This document shows, one piece after another, positions 50,205-61,739 of a stretch of DNA of 64,000 bases; within the stretch, counting starts at the first letter, position 1, and every line of letters begins with the position of its first letter. The DNA lies in contig OY727096.1 of assembly GCA_963402885.1 (NCBI GenBank), forward strand, positions 20,627,820-20,691,819, in the 5' to 3' direction. Source of the DNA: Antedon bifida (taxonomy: Eukaryota; Echinodermata; Crinoidea; Comatulida; Antedonidae). The notes beneath the pieces were generated by a model. It searched no databases. It saw only the letters and a program-made list of their open reading frames with translations, and had not been told where the DNA came from. Both the position numbers and the translations under genes were made by a program.

Positions 50205-51300
50205 TTGTACTCGGTTTTCTTTGATTTTATCAAGAAGGACCAAGAGGGCCATCGTCTGCACCTGAAAAAAACCAATTAAACATATTTTTTAGGCAAAGTC
50301 AATTAATCAATTCTAGAAGATTAAAGAAAGATCAGCTATATGATTTTAAAAAGATTGTATGTTCTTAAATAAAACAAAGTCACACATACAATTTCAGGGC
50401 AGGGTGTTTACCTTAAAAAGGCACAATGACGCATTTATTTCGACAATCTTCGTTGCCATCAATTAGTTCCGTAAGTTTTCTGACGAGCAAACGGCACTGA
50501 TCATCACGTTTCTGTGCATCAAATTCAGCATACAAAGACATCTGGAACAGTGTATCAATGAATGTCACATACTCACAAATGGCATAATGCCACTGAAAGA
50601 AAAGAAATATTTTAGAAAAGTAACCACTTCTCAGCTATCCATTTATTATATTTGAACACTACAGTACAGATTTTACTTACAACTCCTTCTTCATTTTCAA
50701 TTTTGTAGCCTGAATTAATGTACCTCCTGGTAACACCAGCACGAGGTTTTTTAACAACCGGTAAATCACTGACAATTGTAATTCCTTTGTGTTTGTCACT
50801 GTCTCCAAGTTTGGAAGGAATGCTACAATTTGCACTGCAGGTTTCCCTGATTTAATTCACGTTTCCACATTTCATCTTTCTCTATAGTTCCTTTAAAATC
50901 TGAGAGAAAATGATAATATTCATACAGTTTAATGTAAAAGAATTAATGACTTTATATATAGTAATATAATTCAGAGAACAGACTATGTGAAATAAGACTA
51001 GTATATGCACAGTGTTTATAAAGTATTTATTTTTACTTTGAAGATTTATTATTGATTTAGACCTATTTATTGATTTTTGTTAGGCAAAAAAGCTAATTCA
51101 CAAACCTTTCAGAATGATTTTTAGATACCCGGTGAAATAACTCTATAACAATTCCTCGAAGAACACGAACAATGACATACACAATTTTACAACGAAGGCA
51201 TTAAAAAACACGATTGGCAGAGAAAATAGATGGTTGTATTTACGGACAATGCATATCTCCTCTTCATCAAAACACTTATACAAATTGAAGCGAATATAAT
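50205..51300 (-). pseudogene. STING copy F, multiply damaged pseudogene
   Basis: Close paralogue of copy H. Damage seen against H: the last exon (50205-50262) has an 8-bp deletion and frameshift; exon 5 (50415-50593) has TCA changed to TAA two codons before the donor (VPF-stop instead of VPFSG); the DRAG exon (50683-50900) lacks 23 bp, removing the YAIIPRN region; and a deletion joins the middle of the membrane exon (ending SLFVFFEEL) directly to the middle of exon 3 (SYFTGYLKIIL) at about 51145, with a stop at the junction. The first membrane segment and the start exon are missing. It cannot encode a receptor. Confidence 0.92.
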
Positions 51301-51317
51301 TGTAACAATAGGTTTTT

Positions 51318-51325
51318 ATGCAAAT
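51318..51325. promoter_or_regulatory. Octamer ATGCAAAT upstream of STING F
   Basis: Perfect octamer followed by TATA-ACAAACAATAGTATCTAAAA, the same order of words as in the 5' flanks of D, E and G. It is a relic next to a pseudogene. Confidence 0.3.
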
Positions 51326-51879
51326 TATATACAAACAATAGTATCTAAAAATAATTACACTGGTTTTTCCCATAGATTAATTAAAGTTAAGGGCATCACA
51401 TTCTCGGTCATTACATACTCAGACGGCCTTAAAAATAATTATTATTAATATATGATGTCGCTCCTTATTAATACATCTAACTTGATATATTCAGCGTTTA
51501 TGTTCAATAAATAATATAATTATTACTGTTCGTATTTGTTTTTCTAACATTTATTTTTTATCAACAATTATAATTTGTTAAAATTCCAATAAATACTTTG
51601 CATCAAGAGTACTATATAATAATTATGACAAAAGATGTATAAACGAAATATTTTATTTTGTCATTAAAACATTTTGTGCTATATTTTTATCTAATTATTA
51701 ATAAACTCCTTTTTGTATAGTATATTTTTGATTTTATATATGGATAAATATTTACAGAGAAAAAACAAAAATATATTGTTTTAATGCATATTAGACCTAC
51801 TGCTTTATTGTTATACGTATCTTAGGCTGGTGGCAGTTTATTTGACTCATGATAACATATTTGAAAATGAAATGATTGT

Positions 51880-52500
51880 TTGTTGTTATTAACTCATTAT
51901 TCAGGTAAATAAAATATAATAAGGTTTGTCGAGTTATGGTTGACGATTCAGGCACTATAAATACGTCTGTATGAAAGCCTACACTACTAATTATTAGAGT
52001 ATTGAATTCTGATTGGATGGTAAAGTAGAACACGGTAAAGCATAGGCGAAGTTTAATACCTTTAGTTAACAATTTTATTACGATACGATACGAAGCAGAT
52101 AATAAAACAATTACAATGGAATGAAATGAAACAATGATACACTTACTAACTACAAAATTGAATAAAACACTACATTGAATACACCTAAATTATTAAGCTA
52201 TATGAATTTAGCAGTTTCTTAAAAAGAGAGACACTGTTCACATTTTTAATATTTTCCCTTAGCTCATTCAAAACCTTGGTACCTTTTATATAAGCTACGT
52301 TTTTTGTAGCTATGTTTTTGGTTTTGGTACTATTAAATTCGGCTTGGTTCTAATATTATAGTAATTGTTTTTGATATTGAATTTATTTAATAAATATGGA
52401 GGTACAAGGGTGTTCATAATTTTAAACATAATAATAGCTTGATTTATATATAATCTTTCAAGTTCATCCAATTTAGACTTTGTAGAGCTCAACATTTTTT
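51880..52500 (-). mobile_element. LINE 3' fragment downstream of STING G
   Basis: The minus strand encodes KLDELERLYINQAIIMFKIM and LLNKFNIKNNYYNIRTKPNL, the end of a CR1/L2-type ORF2, then a 3' UTR to about 51880. It is the paralogue of 41434-41960, so it was duplicated with the E/G gene unit, or both are independent copies of one young family. Confidence 0.78.
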
Positions 52501-53275
52501 AACGTAGAAGACATTTGCCGTATTCATGTGCCCGGTAAACTGATTTAAATTAACCAACTTGCTCTAAAAGCCCTGGCGGCCCCCTGACCCCCAGCCCATG
52601 TGAAATCAATATTATGAAATTAGTCCTAATTATATAACTCCGCACCCACCCAAATCAAATCCTGCGTACGGCCCTGATTGCTTCTGTTCTGTTTCAAACT
52701 TACTAATTCTTGAGCAGAACAAACACTGTCGTAAGCATATTGATCAAAATAATACTGATTTAAAACAAGTTGAAGATTCCAGTATTTAATTTTGTCAAAA
52801 ATGAAAATCGTACTCACACACTAAAAGAAAACAATGGCAAATTAGATATAACTTCAGATTAATAGAGCGTTTCCTATAGCTAAAGGTTGGAATAATATCA
52901 ATGCAGCCTAAATTACCGTACATGATAGACCAGAAATAAACAAATAATAATAATTATTATTATTATAGGATCAACCATCTTTGTTAACTATCATGGTTCA
53001 CTAGCTCTACGTACGTCATTGCATTAATCATTCCGTAAGTTTAAAGCCCTTAAAACATTCATTTTTGTAAAAATAGAAAAAGAAGAAAAAATTACGTCAT
53101 TATTTCTTTTATGACCTACAGTAATAGCCATAGTAGCCATGTTATTCACCAATATTTGTATAGTTACATGTTTTCAAAAGTATTTGAATTAAGTTAATAA
53201 ATATCCCAGAAGATTCCCTTGAAAGTGGTGCACTGCAGTGTGGCTCGTATGTCTGGTGAGTGAAAACCTTAGGTG
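52501..53275. other. 3' flank of STING G
   Basis: Matches 41900-42380, the 3' flank of copy E (shared: AAATTACCGTACAT, TATAGGATCAACCA, TAACTATCATGGTTCACTAGCT). No gene. Confidence 0.65.
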
Positions 53276-56200
53276 TTATAGATCAGTTTCTATTGGCACT
53301 CGAACTTCTCCGTTCTTCTTATAAAGAGCATTTATCAAAGGGTCGTTGTCTTCACCTAAAAAAATTACATTGATTAGCCCAGATTTCAAAAGCATGTGAA
53401 CTTAATATTACCGGTTTATTTTTGTATGTATAAAATTAGGCCATAGGAGGTTAGTGTTAAGGTTCGCTTAGGTCGATACGGAACTCAACTCTAAAGGGAA
53501 GGTTTAGAAGGCCTATGTTACGCAGGCAGACAAACGGATGGTTTAGCCTTCTTCATAATTGGTAGGCGCCTGGTAGAATTCCATCCTTAATTCTTAAAGA
53601 GATCGCTCTTGATCTAAGACCCCTAACAGATGTTTGAACTGCTCGTGGGAAGGAAATCTCCCCTCCCAATGGAAATCAGCTGTGACTGTTCCTATCCCCA
53701 AGGTAACTCCACCAAAATTGATAAATTAGGACCTATCTCTCTAACATCTGCCTTTGCAAAAGTGGCAGAACAATTTGTGTGCGAGTGAATGGTTTTTGAT
53801 ATCCGAAGTAGGTCCGGTTAAATGTAAGACAGTATGGCAATGTCAAAGGTGTGTCAACTGCCCACTACTTTAGTGCGTCTAGTTCATGATATGTGCGCTG
53901 CAGCTGAGGAAACTAACAACATTGAGACGGTTGTTCTTCTTATGGACTTTACTAAGGCCTTTGATCGAAATTGAGCACAACATCGTAATCAATAAAATCA
54001 TCGAGATTGGTGTCCGTAGGTCGATCTTCCAATGGATTCTTCAGCTACAGACGTGTAAAGTATAATAATTCCCTTTTTAATGTTATCATGTTAAAAGCTG
54101 GTGTCCTCCCAAGAGACCAAGTTAGGTTCATTGCCTTTCAAATAATGATTGATGCTATTAATGGCGCTAATTCAAAAGCTTTAAAATATGTTGATGACCT
54201 TTCAGTATATGAAAATCGTAAAGTAAACCTTAATGAGTTCCACGACTGGTGTAAAAATAATGCAATGGATCTTAAACATTCTAAATGCCAGACTCTACAA
54301 ATTTGTTTTTACTCCGTAATAGGAACCAAAATCACAATTACCATCCTGAACTGCCCGCTTTAGCAACAGCAGCCCAATCCCCTATCCGCCTGCCTAATGC
54401 ATTGTGTTTTTTTGATATTTAATCTTTTTATGTATTTCAAACATTGGTGTTTTTTATATCATTAAGGACCTGTATTAAAAGGTTACACGCAATCTGGCCA
54501 TTGGCCACATGTTGAACGTTGCTATATTGTTTTTTTGAATAAAAGTATATAAATAATAATGTTAACAATAATTTCAAAAGTGAAATAAAAATGTTAGGCT
54601 CACCTGACAAACCTACAATCTCGCATTTTGCTTTGTAATATTTGTCAATTAATTCCTGAAGTGTCCTGACAAACAGTAGGCATTGCTCTTCACGTTTTTT
54701 TTCTTCAAGTTTAATATACTCAGACATCTTAAACAGTGTATCGATGATGGTCACATATCCACAAATAACATACAGTGGTGGCTAAAAAATAAGATTTATT
54801 ATTTTGCTACTCGGAGACTGCGGCAATTAACAAACTCATAGAATAATAAATAAAGACGTATACAACATAAGTTCTGGCTTAAATAGTTTAATTAGTAAAT
54901 GAACATTCACCCATGTAAAACTGCACATAAAAGTCATAAGAAAATATAAGTTATATAGCAATAATTCTAAGTAAGCACAACAGGGATGCTCAGAGAAAAA
55001 TAGCCCTATTGCCATAAGTGTCTAAATATTGGGCGGGAGGGAGGGAAAATTGTCTTCAACTTAATTTGATCGTGTTAACAGAGAGGGTGCTTGTAAAAAC
55101 TGTATTACTGACAGTTGATTCTCAACGTTTGTATTAATTAATAATCATAAAAAATATAAACGTCTTAGTGGTGTATCGTTACATGTACCTTACTATTCCA
55201 ATCGACTATGACAGGGACAATTTTAAAAAAGTATTAAAACGTAAATGTTTACTGTATTTAGTGGTATACTATTGATAGGCCTATAAAACATTAAACACAA
55301 TATTTCGTTACTGTTCCCATCCTCTTCCCCATCCCTCAACTCTAATGTTATATACAAAACACAAATTGGGTTTGTTTAAATGAGTTCAAATAAAAAATTT
55401 GGACTCATTTTTAATTCTTCGGAAGTAGGTCTAATTCCCAGGGTGCTAATTTTCGTTGACTACATAAATCATCGTGTCTATTTATTCGTTTCTGTAAACG
55501 ACAATGTACTATATAGTCCTGCGGTACGTACATTTGAAATCGCCAGTTTTTTTTTTACGCTGAAATTACTGTGTATTCGAGAACCATCTGTGGACACGGA
55601 CGACCTAGATGGTACGCGAGCAATAAATTCACTTTTAAAAATAATCTGTATTAATTTTTAAAAATAAATATTAACTGAAGAAAATGCAAACATAGGTTTT
55701 TATAGCAATACTAAAAGTTTTTAAATTAATCAATTAAAACTAAAAACCTACAAAATATGATTCCGTTTATACTTTATTAACTATATATATATATATATAT
55801 ATAACAAATAATCCTCAATTAATAATAATCAATATATATATATCTTGTTCTTTACACTTCGTCTCGTTCACTGCGTTCATCTAATAAACTTCTCCTTCAT
55901 GTTCCTAAATGGAAACTTCAGACATCGTGCATTTTCCTGTGCAGCACCCATTTTGTGGAATAAACTGCCAATCGACATAAAGACATCTGAAAACATCAAC
56001 ACTTTCAAAACACGACTAAAAACCCATTTTTACACAGAGGCATTTCCTGCTTAACTTTGTCAAGCGCCTTTGAACATTATTATGGATACTGGCGCTATAT
56101 AAATCTGATTGATTGATTGATTAACCAAAATGGTTGACATTTTTCGGGGAAAAGAATCATCAAAGACAGAAAGTGAAGAATCTCTCTCTCCAATTATTAC

Positions 56201-59200
56201 ACATTATTTAGGCCTACTATTAAATATTGTTTTATTACCTACATACTTTATTTTTTACATTAAACATTACTTTGTTTAATAAAAGAAACCATTTGGTTGG
56301 TACTTGTTCTGCTTGCTCTAGAGGTGTTTCTGGGACACCGCATTGGATACACTGTGAGGTAATGGAAGTAAATTGGCGCTTGAAAGCAGGCAGGGGAATG
56401 GGGAATCCCCGTTGGCGACGCTAATTGCTGGTTCGAGGAGCGCGATCGCGCAGGCGCTCCTTAAAAATGATGGACTGATCGCTTTCGGAAATTCCCTTTT
56501 ATTGTGTAAAAAGAGTGATGGTCACAAAGAGGAGACCTACGCAACTTGGATCAAGGAGGAGTTAATTAGAACTCTATGGTGGCTGATTTCCGCCAAAGAA
56601 AAAAATTATTTTATAATAATACGGCGTTATAACGCCCTATAGGGCGTTATAACGCCGTATTAGGTCGTTATAACGCCCTAATTATACAATCCGTTCACAC
56701 GTACATGCGCATGCGTAGTACATCAACAAACCCAGAGCCATAAAGAGTTGCGACTTTGAATGGATTGAATCAATTTGTTGAAAGGTTTTTGTTAAAACAA
56801 TAATAACATTATTTTGCGGAAATCAGTCACCGTAGAACTCCCTATGTAAGCAGGCCTAGAATAACCATGGAGCTATAGCTCCATGGAATAACCATAACAC
56901 TCTACACATCACGCGTGGCGAACGTCCCCTACGAAAGCAACACATGCGCACATAGCTAAAATGAACTAACTTTTTCTGCGGGGCTAACTATAGTCAGAGA
57001 GACGGCAAATGAAAAATCACGAATTTTCTTTGTAAAATAAATTTGAAAATTGAAAATACACTGGAAACGGCGGGATTACTAGCTATTTATATGTTCTTGC
57101 TATTTAGTAATAAAAGTAACATTTGCCTGCTGGATATACTACAGAAAATGCAAAAAATCATAAAAAAGGCTAGGCCTATGACTAGGCTAGTCTGGTTTGA
57201 AAGGGCACTTCAGGAAAAGAGGGGTTCGTTCGAACCCTACGAACCCCCCTGGCTACGTACGGGCTTGAAATCCATGCGTTTTTGGTTTTTTTTCTTTTAG
57301 TGTTGTTTATTGGCGATGTGTTAGTACAACTTTGCTCCCATTGCAGTGCACGGTAGTGGAGCCCTTGGATTAGCCTTGGGTGGAATTGGTGCTGATGCTC
57401 AACATCTGCCATGAATGATGAAGTATCTGCGTATACTTTCATGGGGAGCATCGTTGTATTAAAGGTGATTTTTGTACCTATCAGTCTCTTTGGAGACTCT
57501 TCCAGGGAGTCCTGGTTGAATCATTTTTTTAAATCTCAGTTTCATGTGGGTAAGTGAACATTCATTCTTCCTTGTTTCCTGCACTTTGGTGGGCTGCCGC
57601 GGGCTATTTTTCTCTGAGCATCCCTGTTGTGCTTACTTAAGAATTGGAAAAGTATTGCTATATAAATTATAACTTATATTTGCTTATGACTTTTATGTGC
57701 AGTTTTACATGGATGAATGTTCATTTACTAATTAAACTATTTAAGCCAGAACTTATGTTGTATGCGTCTTTATTATTCTATGAGTTTGTTAAAGATGTAT
57801 TGTTCCTTGAAACACAAAAAAATGAAAGTCAAAATATTCTAAATTTAAATTGGCCATATCAAAGTAATATTAAAGTTATGCACTTTAAGTCGAAAATTTG
57901 AGCCAAAAACAACAAATTTACGTAATTAACAGGTAAATTAATTTGATTACATTTCGTCTGGAAAATCGTCGTGAGCGAAAGTAAACAAAGATTTCAAACC
58001 ATGAGTATGCATTATGCATGATGCTAATTAGGATTGTTTACAACCCGTCACGGTTGAGAAGGTGTTCTCACACAGATCGCGAGGAAGTTTTATGATTATG
58101 CATACAGAGTAGCCAAACAAGCGCGTTGCATTATGAGATATGTTTTGATCGAAAACTTTCACTGGAAGTCAAAGTTATTTTTTGAACAAAAAAACGTCTG
58201 TATTTCAGTTAAATGATTTTTTTTTCGACTAATTTTTGGTGAAAGTTAATAACTATTATGATACTTCAAAATGACCCACTTTTTTCGAAATCTTTTTTTT
58301 TTATATTTTTTTTGGAATTAGTCAAAGGGACAATACTTCTTTAATTGCCGCAGTCTCCGAGTAGCAAAAATCAAGAATTGGGTTGGGAACACAATTCTAT
58401 TTTGAGAACGGAGAGGGCGGGATTTTCGACCTCTTTGATCAAGCACCCTCTCTGTTAACACGATCACATTAAGTTGAAGACAATTTTCCCTCCCTCCCGC
58501 CCAATATTTAGACACTTATGGCAATACGGCTATTTTTCTCTGAGCATCCCTGTTGTGCTTACTTAGAATTGGAAAACTATTGCTATATAACTTATATTTG
58601 CTTATGACTTTTATGTGCAGTTTTACATGGGTGAATTTACTAATTATTTATTTATTTCATTTGTTTATTGGTCATCACTTTTTATTATCAGTGGCACACA
58701 CTGTCGTTAGTGGTGCAACCAAAATAAAACAATAGCACAATTGAGCAAAATATTGTAAGTAAACAAAACAAAAGCAACATAAAAATATATTATATATATA
58801 CATATTTAAAGCTATACTCCAAACTATAAAACATGGAGGGTAGTTCCATGTATAAACTAAGCACAAGTAAATAAAATAAAGAAAAATTTGTTAAAAATAC
58901 AAATAAAACAATATACTTGGTGGTAGGTAAATAGGTCACATAATTTTGTAAAACCTGTTCCTATAGACCCAAGAAGTGGTCAGATATTGCTTACAATGTT
59001 GGTCAAAAATAAAAAATAAATTGTCAAGGAACAAGTGGTGTTTATATACAATAGATTCCTTATCTTCTTCACAGGTAGAGTGGAGCCCGCAGTAATTTAG
59101 TTTGTTTTTAAGTTCTATATACAACTCATATCTTATTTGTGAAAGACCAGCACATTCCAAAAGAAAGTTGCATAATTTACACATGGCAGTAAATTCAGCT

Positions 59201-61678
59201 GACCATGACAATTTTCTTCCTTCGAGTTCAAGGGAGTTTGTACGGGCTTTTCAAACTTTAGTTCTCCTTTATATTTTACATAATCACTTAGGAATGACTT
59301 TGATTTTGATTTAACATACCATTTCTTATAGTCATTACTCTTGTTCTCTGTTTTAAATTGTTTTAACCAAGTGGCATCAGGTTCAGTGTTTCAATAAATT
59401 ACACCTACGAAGATTGCCTTTTATAATACATAACCACTTCCATTTTAAATTATCCATCTAGTATTCGCCATCTTTTTAAGTCTATTAGGTCTAAAGTTAT
59501 TATAAAAGGACGTTAAAGATTTCCAACCTAATTCGCCATACAAAGCTTCATTTGCAACATTTCTGGGGCTTTTTAATATAATTTTAGCCATTAAATATTG
59601 TTTAAGATTTCCGATTTTTCTGTTGATGTCTTACTGTTACAAAACCACAATGAACAAGCATAATTAATAGTTGGCAATTCAATAGTATTCCATAGTAAAT
59701 TTCCATAGTATATTCTGTTGAAATCATCTTGATCATTAATAATAGATTTTATGTAGGGCTTAAGCAATAATTCTATAACTTTTTTTAATAATTTCATCTA
59801 TAATAGTCACACTTACATAATATATACTAATTCAAATTAAACTATTTAATGGTATGCAAATATAGCAGTCGAATATTTATTTTTAATAGTAGAAGCTAAA
59901 CTAGGCAGACCAGAGCACATGCACTTCTTAAAGTCTATACTCACTTCGTTGTTTTTTTCAATTTTGTATACTGGAATATTGTACTTCCTTTTCATACCAG
60001 CACGATTTTTGGACACAGGTTCCAACTCACCCGCAAGCGTAATCCCTTCATTTTCCTCTTCAATCAAAGAAGGAACTTTACAGTTCAGAGGTACAATAGC
60101 ATAGAAAACACATTTTAATTTTGTTTTCCATTTTACATCGTTCTCGATCGTTCGTTTAAGATCTGATGGAAAAGATTTGTTTTGCATTATTATTATTATT
60201 ATTATAACATGATTTATTGGTGTCATCCCCATTAAAGATTTTATCAAAGACTATGAAATTAAAGATTAGTCAAAGACTAAGAAATTAAAGATTAGTCAGA
60301 TACTAACAAATTACAGATTAGTCAAAGACTAAGACATTAAAGATTAGTCAAAGACTATGAAATTAAAGATAGTCAAAGACTATGAAATTAAAGATTAGTC
60401 AGATACTAAAAAATTAAAGATTAGTCAAAGACTAAGACATTAAAGATTAGCCAAAGACTATGAAATTAAAGATAGTCAAAGACTATGAAATTAAAGGTAG
60501 TCAAAGACTATGAAATTAAAGGGAGTCAAAGACTAAGATATTAAAGACTAGTCAAAGACTAAGATAATAAAGATTAGTCAAAGACTATAAAAGTAAAAAT
60601 TAGTCAGATACTAAGAAATTAAAGATAGTCAAATACAAAGATATTAAAGATGAGTCAAAAACTACGATGTTAAAGATTAGTCAAAGACTGATGGCAAGAC
60701 CCAAAATACAGTGTAGCAAAAATACTATTATATAAATACGATAGATAAATATACCTTCTAGAATGATTGTCAGATATCCAGTAAAGTAACTCCATGCTAG
60801 GCCCTCTGCGACATTGATATTACTAGATTCATGAATTTCACTGAGCTCAACAACTGATAGTGTCTGTGATATTTAAAAATATAATTAATCAAAAAATATA
60901 TTTTAACTAGTATCAAACTTTATTTATATTATACTATAGCCTATACGTAACAAACCTTAAAATCAAAAATGTAGTTTGTAACGATTGAAACACCGATTGC
61001 TGTTATGGAATTCAGACAGCTGGTGACGAAGAACTTGTAAAAACTATCTGTACCGGTACTTATCACCAAAATCACAAAAACAACGAAGAATACTAATCCC
61101 AAGACGAAGTTTCTTGTCAAAAATACCTGGAAACAGTTCTTAAATAGCAGACGCTTGTCACCATCGTAACGACTTTCCGTGTGATTTTGTTCCTCGATCA
61201 GCACAAAAGAGCAAAAAAAACATTTTGTAATGATGGCACCAAACAAAATCACTGGCAGAGCAGATACTGAGTTGTACATACAGTGAAAGAATATGTCACC
61301 TTCGCCAAGCGTTTCCACTTTGATAGTCATCCGCACAACACACAAATAAATCATACATAATATACCAACAATAATTGCTGCATTTTCATTGGCCTTGCCT
61401 CGCCTTTTTGGTATCTCTCGAAACCCAGAAGAAGAAGAATTCCTATTGATAAATAATGCCGTAATTGGTACCATAATATTGGGGGTTGGTGAATAACCAT
61501 TGGAATGGTGAAACAATTACAATTATATTTTACTATAGCATAGAAGAGCCTGACGTTATCAGCTCCTTCCACTTAATATCAATACCACTCCACTTAATAT
61601 CAGCCCCACTATTGTAAGAGGCCTACATCATAATATATAGTCAGCATAGAATAATTATGAGGAACCTTACCCAGCCAT
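53276..61678 (-). CDS. STING1: STING copy G, complete, 359 aa, with two inflated introns
   Basis: Exons: 61671-61678 (MAG), 60956-61442, 60755-60863, 59945-60162, 54604-54781, 53276-53355; all phases agree and there is no stop in 1080 nt. The membrane exon closely matches copy E (PKRRGKANE, IEEQNHTESRYDG). The ligand domain has GLAWSYFTGYL, KNRAGMKRKYNIPVYKI and CGYVTIID; as in E, the residue equivalent to human E260 is glycine. The C-terminus is EDNDPLINALYKKNGEVRVP then IETDL. The exon 4 product lacks about five residues (between WKTK and LKC) found in E. Intron 4 is 5.16 kb, against 167 bp in E, because of a composite insertion, and intron 5 (1.25 kb) holds a LINE fragment. Splicing across 5 kb is normal for animals, but expression of the full transcript is unproven. 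Confidence 0.9.
53560..54560 (+). mobile_element. LINE fragment with reverse-transcriptase motifs in STING G intron 5
   Basis: The plus strand shows, with frameshifts, PIPKVTPPKLINKLGPISLT, VVLLMDFTKAFDRIEHNIV and the catalytic block KYVDDLSVYENRK, then HDWCKNNAMDLKHSKCQ. The end (NYHPELPALATAAQSPIRLP) and the UTR word GCAATCTGGCCATTGGCCAC match the MEI1-intron LINE at 9058. It is internally deleted and dead, opposite in sense to STING G. Confidence 0.85.
55845..56130 (+). mobile_element. LINE 3' end with TGATT repeats
   Basis: Encodes FRHRAFSCAAPILWNKLPID then IKTSENINTFKTRLKTHF to a stop at 56052-56054, the final block of CR1/L2-type ORF2. The UTR ends GGCGCTATATAAATCTGATTGATTGATT, the typical CR1/L2 3' end with a short tandem repeat. 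Confidence 0.85.
56569..56840. mobile_element. 272-bp MITE with internal 46-bp perfect palindrome
   Basis: Ends GAACTCTATGGTGGCTGATT and the complement of GAGTTCTACGGTGACTGATT match at about 21 of 25 positions. Inside, 56617-56662 is a perfect 46-bp palindrome built from CGGCGTTATAACGCC, followed by one more GGTCGTTATAACGCC half. No coding capacity. Confidence 0.8.
59050..59800 (-). mobile_element. Decayed LINE ORF2 fragment
   Basis: The minus strand has NRIYYGNLLWNTIELPTINY followed by ACSLWFCNSKT near 59620-59720, and MCKLCNFLLECAGLSQIRYE near 59110-59180. These are two blocks of a reverse-transcriptase C-terminus in the right order, in different frames and broken by stops. Confidence 0.65.
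60237..60692. repeat. Expanded 26-bp minisatellite in STING G intron 3
   Basis: About 18 variant copies of the AAAGATTAGTCAAAG-ACTA-GAAATT unit also found in copy E, with shorter (about 24-bp) sub-variants lacking TT. Its position in the intron matches the E array, so it predates the E/G duplication and later changed length. Confidence 0.92.
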
Positions 61679-61739
61679 TGTTGTACATACACTGGATACA
61701 CAATAATACTGTATATAAAAATGAGGGAAAAAAAATAAC

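Larger units (their letters stand above)
54800..59803. mobile_element. 5.0-kb composite insertion in STING G intron 4
   Basis: Intron 4 of E reads straight from AATAAGATTT to ATAGTCACACTTA; in G these words are separated by about 5 kb. The insert contains: an inverted pair at its left (54820-55095 and 58340-58655, about 300 bp each; shared TGCTACTCGGAGACTGCGGC and GGGCGGGAGGGAGGGAAAAT); a third partial inverted copy at 57595-57785; a LINE 3' end at 55845; a palindrome-bearing MITE at 56569; and a decayed minus-strand LINE at 59050-59800. It therefore grew by nested insertions, probably starting from a foldback-type element. No intact gene was found in it. Confidence 0.8.

Noticed and set aside
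55380-55661. 93-codon plus-strand open frame in the STING G intron insertion
   Set aside because: No recognisable motif, lies in transposon debris and has no neighbouring exons; could be chance.
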